A stretch of DNA of 12,792 nt. Source: an uncultured Oscillospiraceae bacterium (GTDB taxonomy: Bacteria > Bacillota > Clostridia > Oscillospirales > Acutalibacteraceae). How positions within the stretch are numbered: the stretch's first letter is position 1; every line of letters begins with the position of its first letter. Location of the stretch: the NCBI GenBank assembly GCA_900549675.1, contig URPG01000027.1, positions 1 through 12,792 of the forward strand, written 5' to 3'. Position numbers and translations under genes: made by a program. Positions 12,603 through 12,792 of the stretch are shown piece by piece. The notes beneath the pieces are model-generated. The model did no database searches, was not told the origin of the DNA, and was given only the letters and a program-made list of their open reading frames with translations.

Positions 12603-12792
12603 TTTAGCTCCCTCCTGTCTGAAGAGATAAATACAAACTCCGATCTAGACAGCGAATACTTTTCCCAGTTGCAATCCAAGTAAATCGTTTCATCTTCCGG
12701 AAAAACAACTTGAAAATTCACAAGAGATACAAAATCTTCTCCCTTAAAATTTTTTAATACTACGCGGAACACAGATTCTTCCTGATAAATAT
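12599..12792 (-). CDS. Unidentified tail-operon protein, C-terminal part (cut by window edge)
   Basis: An open frame comes in from the right edge and gives at least 64 residues ending at TGA 12599-12601. The visible part is beta-strand-like and acidic (VVLKNFKGEDFVSLVNF, FPEDETIYLDCNWEKY, FVFISSDRRELN). Its stop overlaps the TTG of the next small ORF. It lies where the end of the tape-measure gene or a small tail protein would be expected, but the sequence does not look like the coiled-coil end of a tape measure. No family was recognised, and its true start is outside the window. Confidence 0.6.
   Translation of the reverse strand, partial: IYQEESVFRVVLKNFKGEDFVSLVNFQVVFPEDETIYLDCNWEKYSLSRSEFVFISSDRRELN

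Larger units (their letters stand above)
8905..12792 (-). mobile_element. Contractile-tail baseplate module of a prophage or tailocin (continues right)
   Basis: This is one minus-strand operon in the gene order known from PBSX-like and other Firmicutes myophage tails: LysM protein (XkdP), hub (XkdQ), a small spike-type protein, gp25-like wedge, baseplate J (XkdT) and XkdU-like. Neighbouring genes overlap or lie within a few bp, which points to stoichiometric co-translation. No promoter is visible inside, so it is driven from beyond the right edge. Tail fibre, holin, lysin, integrase and attachment sites were not seen in the window, so prophage, phage-tail bacteriocin and remnant cannot be separated. 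Confidence 0.8.

Overview
The window looks like a low-GC Firmicutes chromosome, most likely a Clostridia member. The reasons are AT-rich intergenic DNA, strong AGGAGG-type ribosome binding sites, sigma-A-like promoters, U-tailed hairpin terminators, a GGGtGRT protein gene, and PBSX/Xkd-type tail genes. The species cannot be read from the sequence. No rRNA, tRNA, CRISPR array, insertion sequence or transposase was seen.

Left part (1-4800). A minus-strand two-component system (OmpR-type regulator, then a sensor kinase cut off by the window edge) is divergent from a zinc-ribbon/TM2 membrane protein gene. That gene converges on an ogt-type DNA-repair methyltransferase gene across a perfect bidirectional terminator. 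An AraC-type regulator lies just upstream of ogt on the same strand. It is divergent from a GH4 alpha-galactosidase gene, which it probably controls.

Middle (4800-8905). A minus-strand PLP trans-sulfuration enzyme gene converges on the galactosidase gene across two stacked terminators. Divergent from it is a two-gene operon: a NifU/IscU-like scaffold protein followed by a GGGtGRT-family protein. This pair is recognisable, but its role is not established. Its mRNA leader can be drawn as a fold that pairs the very 5' end with the bases between the ribosome binding site and the AUG. A single-gene lipoprotein unit follows. Its promoter is directly abutted by an 18-bp perfect inverted repeat.

Right part (8905-12792). 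A tightly packed minus-strand operon encodes the baseplate end of a contractile tail: an unidentified partial ORF, a 30-codon ORF with a TTG start, a LysM tail protein, a hub protein, a short gpV/gp45-like spike protein, a gp25-like wedge protein, baseplate J, and a DUF2313/XkdU-like protein. Stops and starts overlap or nearly touch throughout. The operon stops at a strong terminator directly after the XkdU-like gene, with no tail fibre, holin or lysin gene before host-type genes begin. This is either the edge of a prophage or tailocin locus, or a decayed or rearranged remnant.

The strongest leads are the NifU-like/GGGtGRT pair with its structured leader, the inverted repeat at the lipoprotein promoter, and the fibre-less end of the tail operon.
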